Shown: piece by piece, positions 26,750 to 37,324 of the stretch | Numbering within the stretch: position 1 is the first letter of the stretch | Layout of the letters: every line of letters begins with the position of its first letter | DNA from: Manduca sexta | Taxonomy: Eukaryota > Arthropoda > Insecta > Lepidoptera > Sphingidae | NCBI RefSeq assembly: GCF_014839805.1 | Contig: NC_051123.1 | Coordinates: forward strand, 11,204,727-11,268,726 | Direction: 5' to 3' | DNA: 64,000 nucleotides | Made by a program: the position numbers and the translations under genes | The notes under the pieces: model-generated | What the model was told of the DNA's origin: nothing | Databases searched by the model: none | What the model saw: the letters and a program-made list of their open reading frames with translations, nothing else

Positions 26750-29700
26750 ATGTCAGTCTCTTTGTGCGTTTTGCGTGTTGAAATAGACGAAGAGCTGCCA
26801 GAAATGGGAGACAACCCTACTGAAATAGGTATGTGTACAAAAACTATCCTCTACTTTGTGTTTGTGATAACTTTTGATGTTGTAATTTTGGTGTAGTTGA
26901 CAGAAACATAAGTCAAAAGACTCCATTATTCCTTGAACAAAAATATTTCATGTGTCAATAACAACCGTCTCGCAGAGGCTGCTAAAGAGCAGAAGAAGAA
27001 AGACAGGGGGGCAAGAGAGTCAAAGACTATCACAGTGGAGACATATGCCAGTGTTGTGAGCGGGCCCAATACTGCCATAGGGATACTGCCCACCAGCTCC
27101 CGCAGATCCCCTGCTGAGGGCACCAGTGTGTCTGAAGACAATGACACACTGAGCTTCTTCTGCGGCAACCCACTGGTGGAAGTTACAAAGGGTGTGCTGC
27201 ATTTGTACAAGGAGAAGTAAGTATACAATTAAAATTGTAATCTTGATTAAGGAATTTATGTTTTACATCTGTAGTTGAGTAATGGCTGACTGAACTGAAA
27301 AGTCTGATATATGGAAGAAGATTGTGTTCTAGTAAATCTTCAACTACTTGCAATGTTTACCAAAACTATATGCCATGCTCATGAGAATGTGGTTTCAGAG
27401 TTACAGATGAAAAATCCAGCCTTAACATAAATATATTTTTTATTCCTAGTGAACTAAAAGAAGCTGAGGAAGCTAAGACCCTTTGCTTGTTGTCCGTTCC
27501 TGGAGCATTAGGTGCCTCTGACTTGCTTGGGTTTGCAGCTGCATGTCAACAGGACATTGCCCATGTGAGGGTGCTGAGAGATGGATCTCCAGACCACTAC
27601 ATGGCTCTGTTTACGTAAGTGATAGTTACTAGTTAAGATATTATTTATTTTTACATTATCATTATTGAAGTGTTGTTATGTATTTTTTTTGTAATATTGA
27701 TTTTTTACTTTGTATCAAAAAATAACTGGAACCGTAATAAAATACGACAATGATTTTTGTATACAAAATGAAAACCAGGGTTCATATAAAACTTAATATT
27801 GTTCAAGCATGTTTGTTCGCTTTATCAATGTGGTTGTGTTTTGCTTTATGCTAAGTATAATCGCATGTTATTCAATAGCAAATTTTTTACTTCTGTCCGC
27901 AGTTTCCGCACAAGTCAAGCGGCCCGTGAGTTCCATGAGGCTTTTGATGGTGTTCCATATAGCAGCCTAGAACCAAATGCGCTGTGCCACATGTCCTGGG
28001 TGTCGCGAGTGGAGTGGGCGCGGGACGGGACTCCACCACCCTCGCATACTGAGCTGCCTACATGCCCTGTGTGTCTAGGTGAGAGTACAGGCTGTGGAAT
28101 TTAATCAGTATTTATTTTAAATTAGCAAACTAATAAGTTGGAGTAATAACTAATTATTTGAATAGGAGACTTCAAAAATTATTGACTTTCAGTTCTATGA
28201 GTAGGAAGTAGGTTGAAAATAAATATTGTTCAATTACAAATATGGGTGTAAAATTCGAGTTCTTTGTATCGTGCTCCCCAGCTGACGGTTTTCCGGCTTC
28301 AGCGTGAAGGTTATTAGTTTGTAAATGTACAGAGTTGTGTGTCAGAGCGCATGGACGAGAGCGTGGCGGGCGTGCTGAGCGTGCAGTGCGCGCATGCGTT
28401 CCACGCCGAGTGCCTCGCGCGCTGGGCCGACGCGCGCTGCCCGGTGTGCCGCTGCGCGCAGACGCCCGAGCCGCGCGCGCGGGCGCACTGCGACCAGTGC
28501 CAGCTACAGGAGGGAGACGCCGTAACTACTGATGGTTAGTTATGTAATTTTAATTCTTGCTTCAATCCGGCTCGAAGGACCATTAGAAACAACAAAAATC
28601 ATTGGTAAAGAAGAGTACTAGAAATGGTATCGTTAATGATGGGCTAGTGTATAGCAAGCATTTCAATCTTACTAATGACATAACCGGACTCCAATCATGT
28701 TTGAAGTATACATAAAATTATATGTTGACATAACAGAGGCAGGCGGTGAGGAGACGCGCGAGAACATCAGCGGCGTGGCGGAGGGCATGCTGGACGGCGT
28801 AGAGGCGGGCACGCTGTGGATCTGTCTGATCTGCGGACATGTCGGCTGCGGACGGTGAGTGCGCACTATTCTTGCACAGGGACGACGCAAGGGACCCTTG
28901 GAAATATTGATGATGTTCCAGACCATGCAATTAACTACCATCCTCATATTAGCAGTACTGATGCTTCACCGAACCGAACAGTTTCAACAAATAAAGGGTA
29001 TATTGCTTCAATACAATGGTTATTTTAAAACAAGCTATGTTATGTTACTAAATTGATTATGGCTTATTGTTTCAGATATGAGAATGGTCATGCAGCAAAG
29101 CATTTCTTGCAGTCGAACCACACCTACGCTCTGCAGCTGGGATCGAACCGTGTTTGGGATTATGCTGGTGGGTGGGAACTTATATTTGAGATGTCATAGT
29201 GTAAAATAAAAAGTAGTTAGTTATTACACTTAAAAATTGTGATTACTATATTTCATTTCATATAAACGTCAAGTTCTATATCTACAGGGTGTTTCTAAAA
29301 AGTAGTATGAAATTTTAACCATATACTCAGAATCTAATATGTATTATTATTTTTAATAATTTTATAACCAAGATACTTAAAATAAATTAAAAAAAATACA
29401 AGGTTTATGATATGAAATCCTCGAGTAGAGCCGTGAACAGGTTTGTAGTGTAGTAATCGTTTCCAGGTGACAATTTCGTCCACCGCCTGGTGCAGAACAA
29501 GGCGGACGGCAAGCTGGTGGCGGCGGAGGGCGGCGCGGGCGCGGAGGACGCGGCGTGCGGCGCCAAGCTCGACTCCGCGCAGCTCGAGTTCACCTACATA
29601 CTCACGCAGCAGCTCGACAGCCAGCGCATGTTCTACGAGGACAAGCTCGCCAAGTGGGTACTCCACACTTATAATGCGCTCTATTGTAGCTAGAACAAAC

Positions 29701-31212
29701 GGTGTATTCACCAGAGAGTATGCGCACGTAATGCAATATTGTCACTTAATATGGGTTTTCCGTGGCCATCAAAACGAGATCATCGTCATCTTTGTGCTGT
29801 ACCCAAAATACGTATAAAACGGCTCATAACGAACCATATTATACACTTTAAATAACAAAAAAAAAACAATCTGTTTGAATTCATTAGAATGGAGGCGGAA
29901 CACAAACAGGAGCGCGATAAATTGCGATCAGCCGCGAAAGAGGCGGAATCGGCGTCGAAGAAACTGAAGACCACTGTCGGCACCCTCAAGAAAGACAATA
30001 GGAACCTGGAGAAGAAGCTGCAGCAAGTCAATGAGAGGTTGGTTTTGTTTTCATTACACAACAGAAGGTGTATTTTTCGAGAAGTATTGGTAGGGGGTGA
30101 GTATTATACTTCGCCATGTAATACCTAGCCAGTTTATACTCAAATATTGACACAGCGCTCACTGTCACACTACAATGACAAGTTAGTTATGTTATATGTG
30201 TGTGACAAGAAGACCGGTCCCTATGGCGCTCAATGGGGGAGGCCTATGTCCAGCGGTGGATGATTCCCGGTTGTAATGATCATGTTGATGATGTGACAAG
30301 AAGTGTTCAGCAGGTTCATTGTTTACTAGATTTTGCTAGCTGTTTCACTTGATTGGAAATCGTTTTACAGGAAAAAGTTACCTTTTCATTTCGACCCATC
30401 AGACCAACTTAAAACTTCTAATTCAATATCATAAGGTTGGCAGAGCTGCAAAATGAGTTGGAGGAAGAAAGGGGGCTGTCGACCGCGATGGCTTCCAGCC
30501 AGGCTGAGTGGCAGAAACTGTCCAAGGCACGCGAGGAGGACTTTGTTAAAGAGGTATGTTACATTATTTTTTTGTAATAAAAATATTTTTAACCCATTTG
30601 TCATCGGAATGATTGGAATGTTAGCCGGCTAACATGTCAAGCATTAAGTAGTTAAAGAGTGGTAATAATTTAAATCTTTTAATCAGTACTAAGCTAGTAC
30701 ATCATATTTTGAGATACACTAGGATTACTAGCTGTAATGGGGTCAACGGGACAGAGTGGTGTTGTAATGAGAAAAAAGACTGGAATAAAAAAGCTCGAAG
30801 AATTGTTCTAGCTAGCTATAATAGAGGTATTTGAATAGTAAACTGAAGTTCATCACCGTCTAGTTGGAAAACGAATGCATGTCCGCAGTTTAAAACACAA
30901 GGCACATATAGTACAGGATCCCTGGTACACTTTTCTTCGTTTATTACTATTAAGCTGATTTTTCGTGAGTAGCTTCCTTTTGAATAGACGCCCAAGTTTT
31001 TCCTTATAGTAATGTTGGTAAATGGTAGCTTAATAGAGGTAGTAAGGATAAAATATGTTGATTTGACGAATTTAAAAAAATTATTACTAACCGATTTTAT
31101 CTTTGTTAATTATCGAGATAATTATCTAAATAACGTGAACAAATATTTGTCCTACAAAATATAAGGTTTGGTTAGGGAGTCCCCTCTCTCCACTGTGTCA
31201 ACGGCGCCGGTA

Positions 31213-31285
<73 letters not shown>

Positions 31286-32935
31286 ATGTGTGTGTGTGCG
31301 TGCGCAGGTGTCGGAGCTGAAGGAGCAGCTGCGCGACGTGATGTTCTTCGTGGAGGCGCGCGGGTCGCTGGCGCGCGCGGGCGCGAGCGCGGCCGAGCTC
31401 GCCGACGCGCACGTGTCCGTGGCGTCGGTGTACATGTGTGTGTGTGCGTGCGCAGGTGTCGGAGCTGAAGGAGCAGCTGCGCGACGTGATGTTCTTCGTG
31501 GAGGCGCGCGGGTCGCTGGCGCGCGCGGGCGCGAGCGCGGCCGAGCTCGCCGACGCGCACGTGTCCGTGGCGTCGGTGTACATGTGTGTGTGTGCGTGCG
31601 CAGGTGTCGGAGCTGAAGGAGCAGCTGCGCGACGTGATGTTCTTCGTGGAGGCGCGCGGGTCGCTGGCGCGCGCGGGCGCGAGCGCAGCCAGCTCGCCGA
31701 CGCGCACGTGTCCGTGGCGTCGGTGTACATGTGTGTGTGTGCGTGCGCAGGTGTCGGAGCTGAAGGAGCAGCTGCGCGACGTGATGTTCTTCGTGGAGGC
31801 GCGCGGGTCGCTGGCGCGCGCGGGCGCGAGCGCAGCCGAAGCTCGCCGACGCGCACGTGTCCGTGGCGTCGGTGTACATGTGTGTGTGTGCGTGCGCAGG
31901 TGTCGGAGCTGAAGGAGCAGCTGCGCGACGTGATGTTCTTCGTGGAGGCGCGCGGGTCGCTGGCGCGCGCGGGCGCGAGCGCTGCCGAGCTCGACGACGC
32001 GCACGTGTCCGTGGCGTCGGTGTACATGTGTGTGTGTGCGTGCGCAGGTGTCGGAGCTGAAGGAGCAGCTGCGCGACGTGATGTTCTTCGTGGAGGCGCG
32101 CGGGTCGCTGGCGCGCGCGGGCGCGAGCGCAGCCGAAGCTCGCCGACGCGCACGTGTCCGTGGCGTCGGTGTACATGTGTGTGTGTGCGTGCGCAGGTGT
32201 CGGAGCTGAAGGAGCAGCTGCGCGACGTGATGTTCTTCGTGGAGGCGCGCGGGTCGCTGGCGCGCGCGGGCGCGAGCGCGGCGGTGCTCGCCGACGCGCA
32301 CGTGTCCGTGGCGTCGGTGTACATGTGTGTGTGTGCGTGCGCAGGTGTCGGAGCTGAAGGAGCAGCTGCGCGACGTGATGTTCTTCGTGGAGGCGCGCGG
32401 GTCGCTGGCGCGCGCGGGCGCGAGCGCAGCCGAAGCTCGCCGACGCGCACGTGTCCGTGGCGTCGGTGTACATGTGTGTGTGTGCGTGCGCAGGTGTCGG
32501 AGCTGAAGGAGCAGCTGCGCGACGTGATGTTCTTCGTGGAGGCGCGCGGGTCGCTGGCGCGCGCGGGCGCGAGCGCGGCCGAGCTCGCCGACGCGCACGT
32601 GTCCGTGGCGTCGGTGTACATGTGTGTGTGTGCGTGCGCAGGTGTCGGAGCTGAAGGAGCAGCTGCGCGACGTGATGTTCTTCGTGGAGGCGCGCGGGTC
32701 GCTGGCGCGCGCGCGAGCGCAGCCGAGCTCGCCGACGCGCACGTGTCCGTGGCGTCGGTGTACATGTGTGTGTGTGCGTGCGCAGGTGTCGGAGCTGAAG
32801 GAGCAGCTGCGCGACGTGATGTTCTTCGTGGAGGCGCGCGGGTCGCTGGCGCGCGCGGGCGCGAGCGCGGCCGAGCTCGCCGACGCGCACGTGTCCGTGG
32901 CGCCGCCGCCCAAGCCGCGCCGCCGCCGCCGCTAA
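26750..32935 (+). CDS. BRAP: BRAP (BRCA1-associated protein / IMP), RING E3 ligase, 11 exons
   Basis: RING-type ubiquitin ligase; in vertebrates it binds nuclear-localisation signals in the cytoplasm and dampens Ras/MAPK signalling by acting on KSR (family knowledge). Exons: 26750-26828, 26976-27216, 27450-27614, 27903-28078, 28346-28534, 28737-28854, 29076-29167, 29467-29653, 29888-30037, 30436-30553 and 32786-32935. All introns are GT-AG with matching phases and the product is 554 residues (human about 590). Order: MSVSL start, BRAP2-type RRM (about 90-215), C3H2C3 RING (C216 to C255), UBP zinc finger (about 269-385), coiled coil (about 400-525), basic tail ending PPPKPRRRRR. Odd: the last exon is embedded in an 11-copy tandem array, and the UBP finger carries about 30 extra residues. 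Confidence 0.93.
26976..28078 (+). CDS. BRAP: BRAP exons 2-4: BRAP2 RRM region
   Basis: Exon 2 (26976-27216) begins with a charged Lys/Glu stretch and ends DTLSFFCGNPLVEV..GVLHLYKE. Exon 3 (27450-27614) encodes LCLLSVPGALGASDLLGF and VRVLRDGSPDHYMALF. Exon 4 (27903-28078) encodes FRTSQAAREFHEAFDGVPY and enters the RING with CPVCLE. Together they match the BRAP2 RNA-recognition-like fold that precedes the RING in this family. Confidence 0.92.
28346..28534 (+). CDS. BRAP: BRAP exon 5: RING finger
   Basis: With the end of exon 4 it completes C-x2-C...CAHAFHAECLARW..CPVC, a C3H2C3 RING (residues 216-255), needed for E2 binding. Then come QTPEP and the first zinc ligands of the UBP finger (H-C-D-Q-C, residues 268-272). 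Strongly GC-rich compared with exons 2-4. Confidence 0.93.
28737..29653 (+). CDS. BRAP: BRAP exons 6-8: UBP zinc finger
   Basis: Exon 6 (28737-28854) ends LWICLICGHVGCGR, exon 7 (29076-29167) encodes ENGHAAKHFL..HTYALQL and VWDYAG, and exon 8 (29467-29653) DNFVHRLVQNKADGKLV then LEFTYILTQQLDSQR. This is a ZnF-UBP domain that in related proteins binds free ubiquitin C-termini. Between the first CxxC pair and LWIC there are 37 residues where human BRAP, as I remember it, has 5. A second in-frame acceptor at 28802 would remove 22 of them. Confidence 0.9.
29888..30553 (+). CDS. BRAP: BRAP exons 9-10: coiled coil
   Basis: Exon 9 (29888-30037) and exon 10 (30436-30553) encode Lys/Glu/Leu-rich heptad-like sequence (KEAESASKKLKTTV.., LEKKLQQVNERL.., LQNELEEERG..). 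It matches the C-terminal coiled coil of BRAP, used for self-association and partner binding. Exon 10 ends in phase 0 (GAG/GTATGT), the phase needed by the repeated terminal exon. Confidence 0.9.
30213..30291 (+). mobile_element. 5'-truncated RTE-like LINE tail with target-site duplication
   Basis: The 79-bp insert contains GGCGCTCAATGGGGGAGGCCTATGTCCAGCGGTGGATG and a short ATGAT tail. It is flanked by perfect 12-bp repeats (tgtgacaagaag, 30201-30212 and 30292-30303). It lies in BRAP intron 9. Confidence 0.8.
31217..31282 (+). repeat. TG microsatellite upstream of the BRAP terminal-exon array
   Basis: About 33 uninterrupted TG units end 25 bases before the first repeated 3' splice site, bracketed on both sides by TACATG. 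In the transcript this is a long UG tract, the preferred ligand of TDP-43 family proteins (TBPH in insects). It replaces a normal polypyrimidine tract. Confidence 0.95.
31280..32902 (+). repeat. 11-copy tandem array of the BRAP terminal exon and its 3' splice site
   Basis: Each unit reads GTGTACATGTGTGTGTGTGC.. ..GCGCAG (acceptor) and then the start of the BRAP terminal exon up to GTGTCCGTGGCG. Exon copies begin at 31308, 31456, 31604, 31751, 31900, 32048, 32197, 32345, 32494, 32642 and 32786, so unit lengths are 148, 148, 147, 149, 148, 149, 148, 149, 148 and 144. Copies 4, 6 and 8 share an extra A, giving a 297-bp higher-order period. Apart from about 30 bases in the middle the copies are identical. 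The potential introns between copies would be 28 nt, too short to splice. Confidence 0.95.
32786..32935 (+). CDS. BRAP: BRAP terminal exon 11 (last copy of the array)
   Basis: Starts VSELKEQLRDVMFFVEAR, matching the conserved end of the BRAP coiled coil (EIQEQLRDVMF in human, from memory), and ends ADAHVSVAPPPKPRRRRR with TAA at 32933-32935. It is the only copy whose 3' end runs into the basic tail and stop codon. An AATAAA lies 87 bp downstream of the stop. Ten upstream copies (starts 31308 to 32642) have the same acceptor and the same first ~75 bases. Confidence 0.9.
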   Translation: MSELKEQLRDVMFFVEARGSLARAGASAAELADAHVSVAPPPKPRRRRR

Positions 32936-33021
32936 GCGTGCAGCCACACCGGTACAGTGTCAGCTTTGTTCACCACGATATTTGACAGTGTGACATACTA
33001 CAGCTTGCTTCTTTCAAATCA

Positions 33022-33027
33022 AATAAA
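33022..33027 (+). terminator. BRAP polyadenylation signal candidate
   Basis: AATAAA 87 bp after the BRAP stop codon, the first such hexamer downstream. Not verified by transcript data. Confidence 0.5.
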
Positions 33028-36000
33028 ATATAAATCCTAGGTAATACCATTGTTTTTCAAAAAATTGAATATCTTTAATTTTTCAATAATGGGCAGTCAC
33101 ATAAAACAAAGGCTCCAGGTGTTTGCCAACAAAAAATTTTTTTTTTATTGTTATAGGTATCAGTGGTCCATTATCCATCAAAACGGACTCTACAACATTC
33201 TGCCATCAAGTGTTAACAAGGAGAGTTGAAGAAAAGACTAGCGGATTACAAGGCATATTCAGTATTATACACCACTGAAAAAATCATCGAAGGGTTCATT
33301 TTTGCCAAAGTTTTTGCCGATATAATAGGCTTCAATTCTCTTTATTTTGAATACCTCTTTAATTTTATTACATAAAAAAAGTCAAAAATATAATTAGTAT
33401 TTAATTTAAAAAAATTAAAGGTTTATATTGTCTCTAATTCCTTACAATATAATATTGTTAAAAAAAAAATAATAAGTCATAATTCATATTCGATATGTAG
33501 TAAAAATAAATTGAAAATATGTAAGTAATCGATAAAGTATAAGAAATCAATAGTAACGAGAAAAAATATATACGGATAATTTAAAATTCAAAATTATTTT
33601 ATTTGTAAAACTTTGTGAATTTTAATATATATGGGGGAAGTTTTATAAAAAGATTAATACGATATGAAGAATAATAATATAAAATTACAGATGACAATTT
33701 TTTTTCGGAATAAACAATAAAAAGCAAATCTAAAAATTTGGACTGCACTTCAGTTGTCATCCTTCTTTTTAATGTTAAGCGGTTTGGCAGATCTCATGAT
33801 GTTTTTTTTATTTCATTTGTCAGACTAAATTTCACCACTAATGAATAAGTGGTATATCATCTTAATTAACTGTTACTTTTATGTGAATTTGAATTTCTGT
33901 GATAATTTGTATAATGTATCAGAAAAGTTATATTATGTAATTTATTTAAAATATTCTATATCTAAAAAGTACAAAGGGTAGCAAGTGGTTACCAGAGTTT
34001 TAGTCAAGTTTGATTTTTTTTTCCTTTTGGTATTCGGTTTGTAAGTTACTTATTCATAGTTTTAAGGTGCCAATAGAACAGGTATATAAAGTGGGGTGAA
34101 TAGGATGGAAATGTATTTTCAAATCTTATTCGCATGGAATTTTATTTGCAATAAGTAAAGTACCAATCACCCCATTATATTATTTGTTTTTTATATAGTA
34201 AAACTTGCATCGATGCTTGTTGAGGCATTATATATGATGCTAGAACAAATTAACCGACCTTTTGGGCCTATTTCACGATTTCTGAGTAAAAGCTAATCGT
34301 CCAATATGATATAGGGCGACCAAATACAGGAGACAAGCTCCGAAATAAATGTTAAACAAAAGAGTACTAATTGCAATAACAATTTTCTACAATTGGCGGG
34401 GTTATTTCTTTAAACATTATGAAACAGGCTCTTGAAATAATATAAAAAAAAATATACACCCCAAAAGCTTTATGGAGGTATTTAATTATATTTAGTGTCT
34501 ATATATCTCAATATTAATGTACAGGGAAGTGGGAGCCTAAATGTCGATAATTGTGTCTTTATTGGTAAATATTTAATTGTGATCCCGTGAAGCTAGGGCT
34601 TCCTATCGGTGCTGGCACATAGTGGGTGTAGTATGGCGTATGGCGGACGTTAAACACTATATAATACAATTTATTGTATGTAAAAAGGCATTATCCATGT
34701 CGCAATAACTTTTAAGCGCCTGGATATAAATCATAGCAACATCTTTTGGATTACAAAGTTTTGGATTATGCATTGCATTACTCTTGTCACTCCGAGACGT
34801 ACGGTTTCATATTATCATCGAGTAATAATATTTAAATGAGACTTGATATTGTTGGACGCTGCGGCTTGACGACAGACATTAATTTATAAAAATGAAAAAA
34901 CCACGCCATATTATTTCATTGACGTTTGACATTACTTCGGCACGTCTAGCGCAACAAGTGAAATTGTTGTTTTAGCTAATGGCTTTAGGTGTTTAGTATA
35001 GGTGCGACGAATTGACGCTACGTTCAGACCATTATGTGACTGCGCCTTTATCTCTAGGAAACCCAAGCTTAGAGGCATGGTCTCTGTTAGGTTAAGGTTT
35101 ACTTAAGAAGTAGTGTTGTGAATGCTTAAGATAAGTTTTTCTATTTATATTTTATAATGTACTTCATCTGCAAAGATTAATATGTATGTGAAATGCCATT
35201 TAAGTCTAAGTGTAAAAATTAAAGTCCTTTTCAAATTCCAGTGGGATCAGCCCATAAACTTTGTCCTTGTTGAATATCAGTAACAATTGAAAAAGATAGT
35301 TCCTCCATTAAGGCGATACCTCAAGGTCCATTTTCATACATTTTGTTTCACCTTTAATCTGGGTAACTAAACAAGTATTGGCAAGTAAAGAATTTAAATT
35401 CACGTCTAGTTAGTGATTAGTTCTCGCAGTTGAAAGAAAAACGTAAAAATAATTAATAATCATGGATATTTCGGCCTTTAAAATTTAATATGACGAAATT
35501 GGACCGAGGTATGTCAATATGTACCAACTACTTTTGAACTATATTTTTAGATTATTACTTATTTGTTACAACTGGATTTTCCTATGTCTGAAAAATTTGT
35601 GTGAATTGGTTTATGTATACTTTTGTATCGTATCACATTTGGATTAATTAAATATTGTTAACTTATTTTTGGATAATTTGTGGGTTGGTAAATTTTGTGC
35701 GTAACTGGCTCCAATTAGTCTCCAAAATTCATAATTTTCAAAATCGGCATAATTGCCTTCCGTTAGTATTAATTATGTCTATTTTTAAAATATGTAGCAA
35801 CAAAAATATTATATTTTTGTAAGAAGATCGATGATTATTCTCGATCTACTTTTTTAATGTAGTTGTTACAGATGCGATTTAGTTTTTGCAGTTGATGTGT
35901 CCTACCATTAATGTGCTGCACTTTAATATGTATAAATAACTTGAGTTTTTTTAATTCCAGAGATAATTAAGTTACACAGCCTAATGGCAAGTCTTTGACT

Positions 36001-36496
36001 AGGAAAAGTAAACCGTTAAAAAGAGTAACAAGAGTTCCAGGTAACAACTGCAACATGAATGTCCTAAAGAATATTAAAAAAAAATACCGCCAAATGCTTA
36101 CACTTTTACCTCTGGAATTAATAAAGACATACATGATATTTTAATGATCAATAAAATAGATTTTAAAATGGATGTCTACTATAAGTGATTTGTCATTATT
36201 GATTATAATATTTTATGGTCCGAAAGTAAATGTTATTCAGATGTAGGTACAATAAAAGAATGAGTAAGGGCTCGTAATTAGTGGTATTTTGGGCGATTGA
36301 ATATGTCGATTAAGTGCGTCAATACTAGCTATAAAATGTTCAGATTTGATTTTATTATGAAGTGGAAGTTTCCGGAATAAAAACAATTAAAGGTCATAAA
36401 TATATATTTTTTTATATAAATTCGTTTAATGATGTATTTTTTTTACAAATTGGAATAGTCTCTACAAACTGGTATAATATTTTTTTATTAGACGGA

Positions 36497-36560
36497 TTTT
36501 TTTTTTATAAACCGGAAAAGTTTTTTTATAAACCGGAACAGTTTTTTTTACGAGCCGGAA
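36497..36560 (+). repeat. Short tandem repeat, about 21-bp unit
   Basis: Three tandem units of a T-run followed by (A)TAAACCGGAA, the third changed to ACGAGCCGGAA. Local slippage product; no function apparent. Confidence 0.7.
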
Positions 36561-37092
36561 TGTCGTTTCGGTACTTTCAGGTCCATTAAGATTTCGTTAA
36601 CTTCTCAGTTCTATTGTAAACACAACGTTGTACCTACCCATATCTACTTTGAGCATTCCGCTAGTGACTAGCAGTTGAGCGAATCGACCATTAACTCGAA
36701 TATACAGATATTGAACAAATTGTATTACGCCTAAGGATCTATTGGGCTTTAATGCAATTATTGTATGTGTTCTAAAGTTTTATTATCATAATTCAAATCA
36801 TGACCCTTTGTGATAACATTCAGATATAACAATATATTGTACGCAGTAAGTAATAAGTCTAATAGTTTCAACGGATTTATAACAGTCTATCCTATACTAC
36901 TATCCAGTCAAACTTTTCCAGATCCTCAATTACATGATGTTATAATAGTAAGAAGTAACATAGGAAGTATTTTACTTTAATGTCCATAAAAATTATAATT
37001 CCGTGTAACAATGTTTAAGATTTTTTAAATAAATAAACGCAGTATTGAATATGAATTTGTGTTTTTTGTTCACACACACATTCATACACTTG

Positions 37093-37324
37093 TACGCCTT
37101 TTATCCCTGAAGGATTTAGCCAGAAGTGTAACAAGTGGGACGGTATATAAACATTCCTCTGTGTGTATTTCCCAGTATGTGATAGTGGGCGAGCCTATCG
37201 CCACATCGGACACAAATTCCAGACTTGGGCTGATATCGAATAGAAAAACCCAATATCACCGCTCGACCCGGGCATCGAATCCTAGACCTTAGCACTGCGC
37301 AATGCAACTACGCCACCAAGGCAG
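37093..37324 (-). mobile_element. tRNA-derived SINE, family B
   Basis: Same order of blocks as 23860-24120: head ACTGCCTTGGTGGCGTAGTTG on the minus strand, B-box-like GATTCGATGCCCGGG, then AATTTGTGTCCGATGTGGCGATAGGCTCGCC. More diverged and with a short deletion in the body. Confidence 0.8.

Noticed and set aside
31428..31455. 28-nt GT-AG segments between array copies as introns
   Set aside because: They begin GTGTAC and end GCAG, but 28 nt is below the size insect spliceosomes can remove; only skipping to a distal acceptor is plausible.
31218..31470. Cys/Val-repeat peptides starting in the TG tract
   Set aside because: Translation of a dinucleotide repeat; it lies in BRAP intron 10.
31280..32902. 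CRISPR-like array
   Set aside because: Units are adjacent with no unique spacers, in a eukaryotic gene, and encode a known exon.
31152..32947. Minus-strand open frames of more than 500 codons across the BRAP array, in all three frames
   Set aside because: They are the by-product of a GC-rich repeat whose unit lacks stop codons on that strand; the translations are low-complexity His/Thr and Arg/Ala runs and have no start context. The real coding strand is plus.
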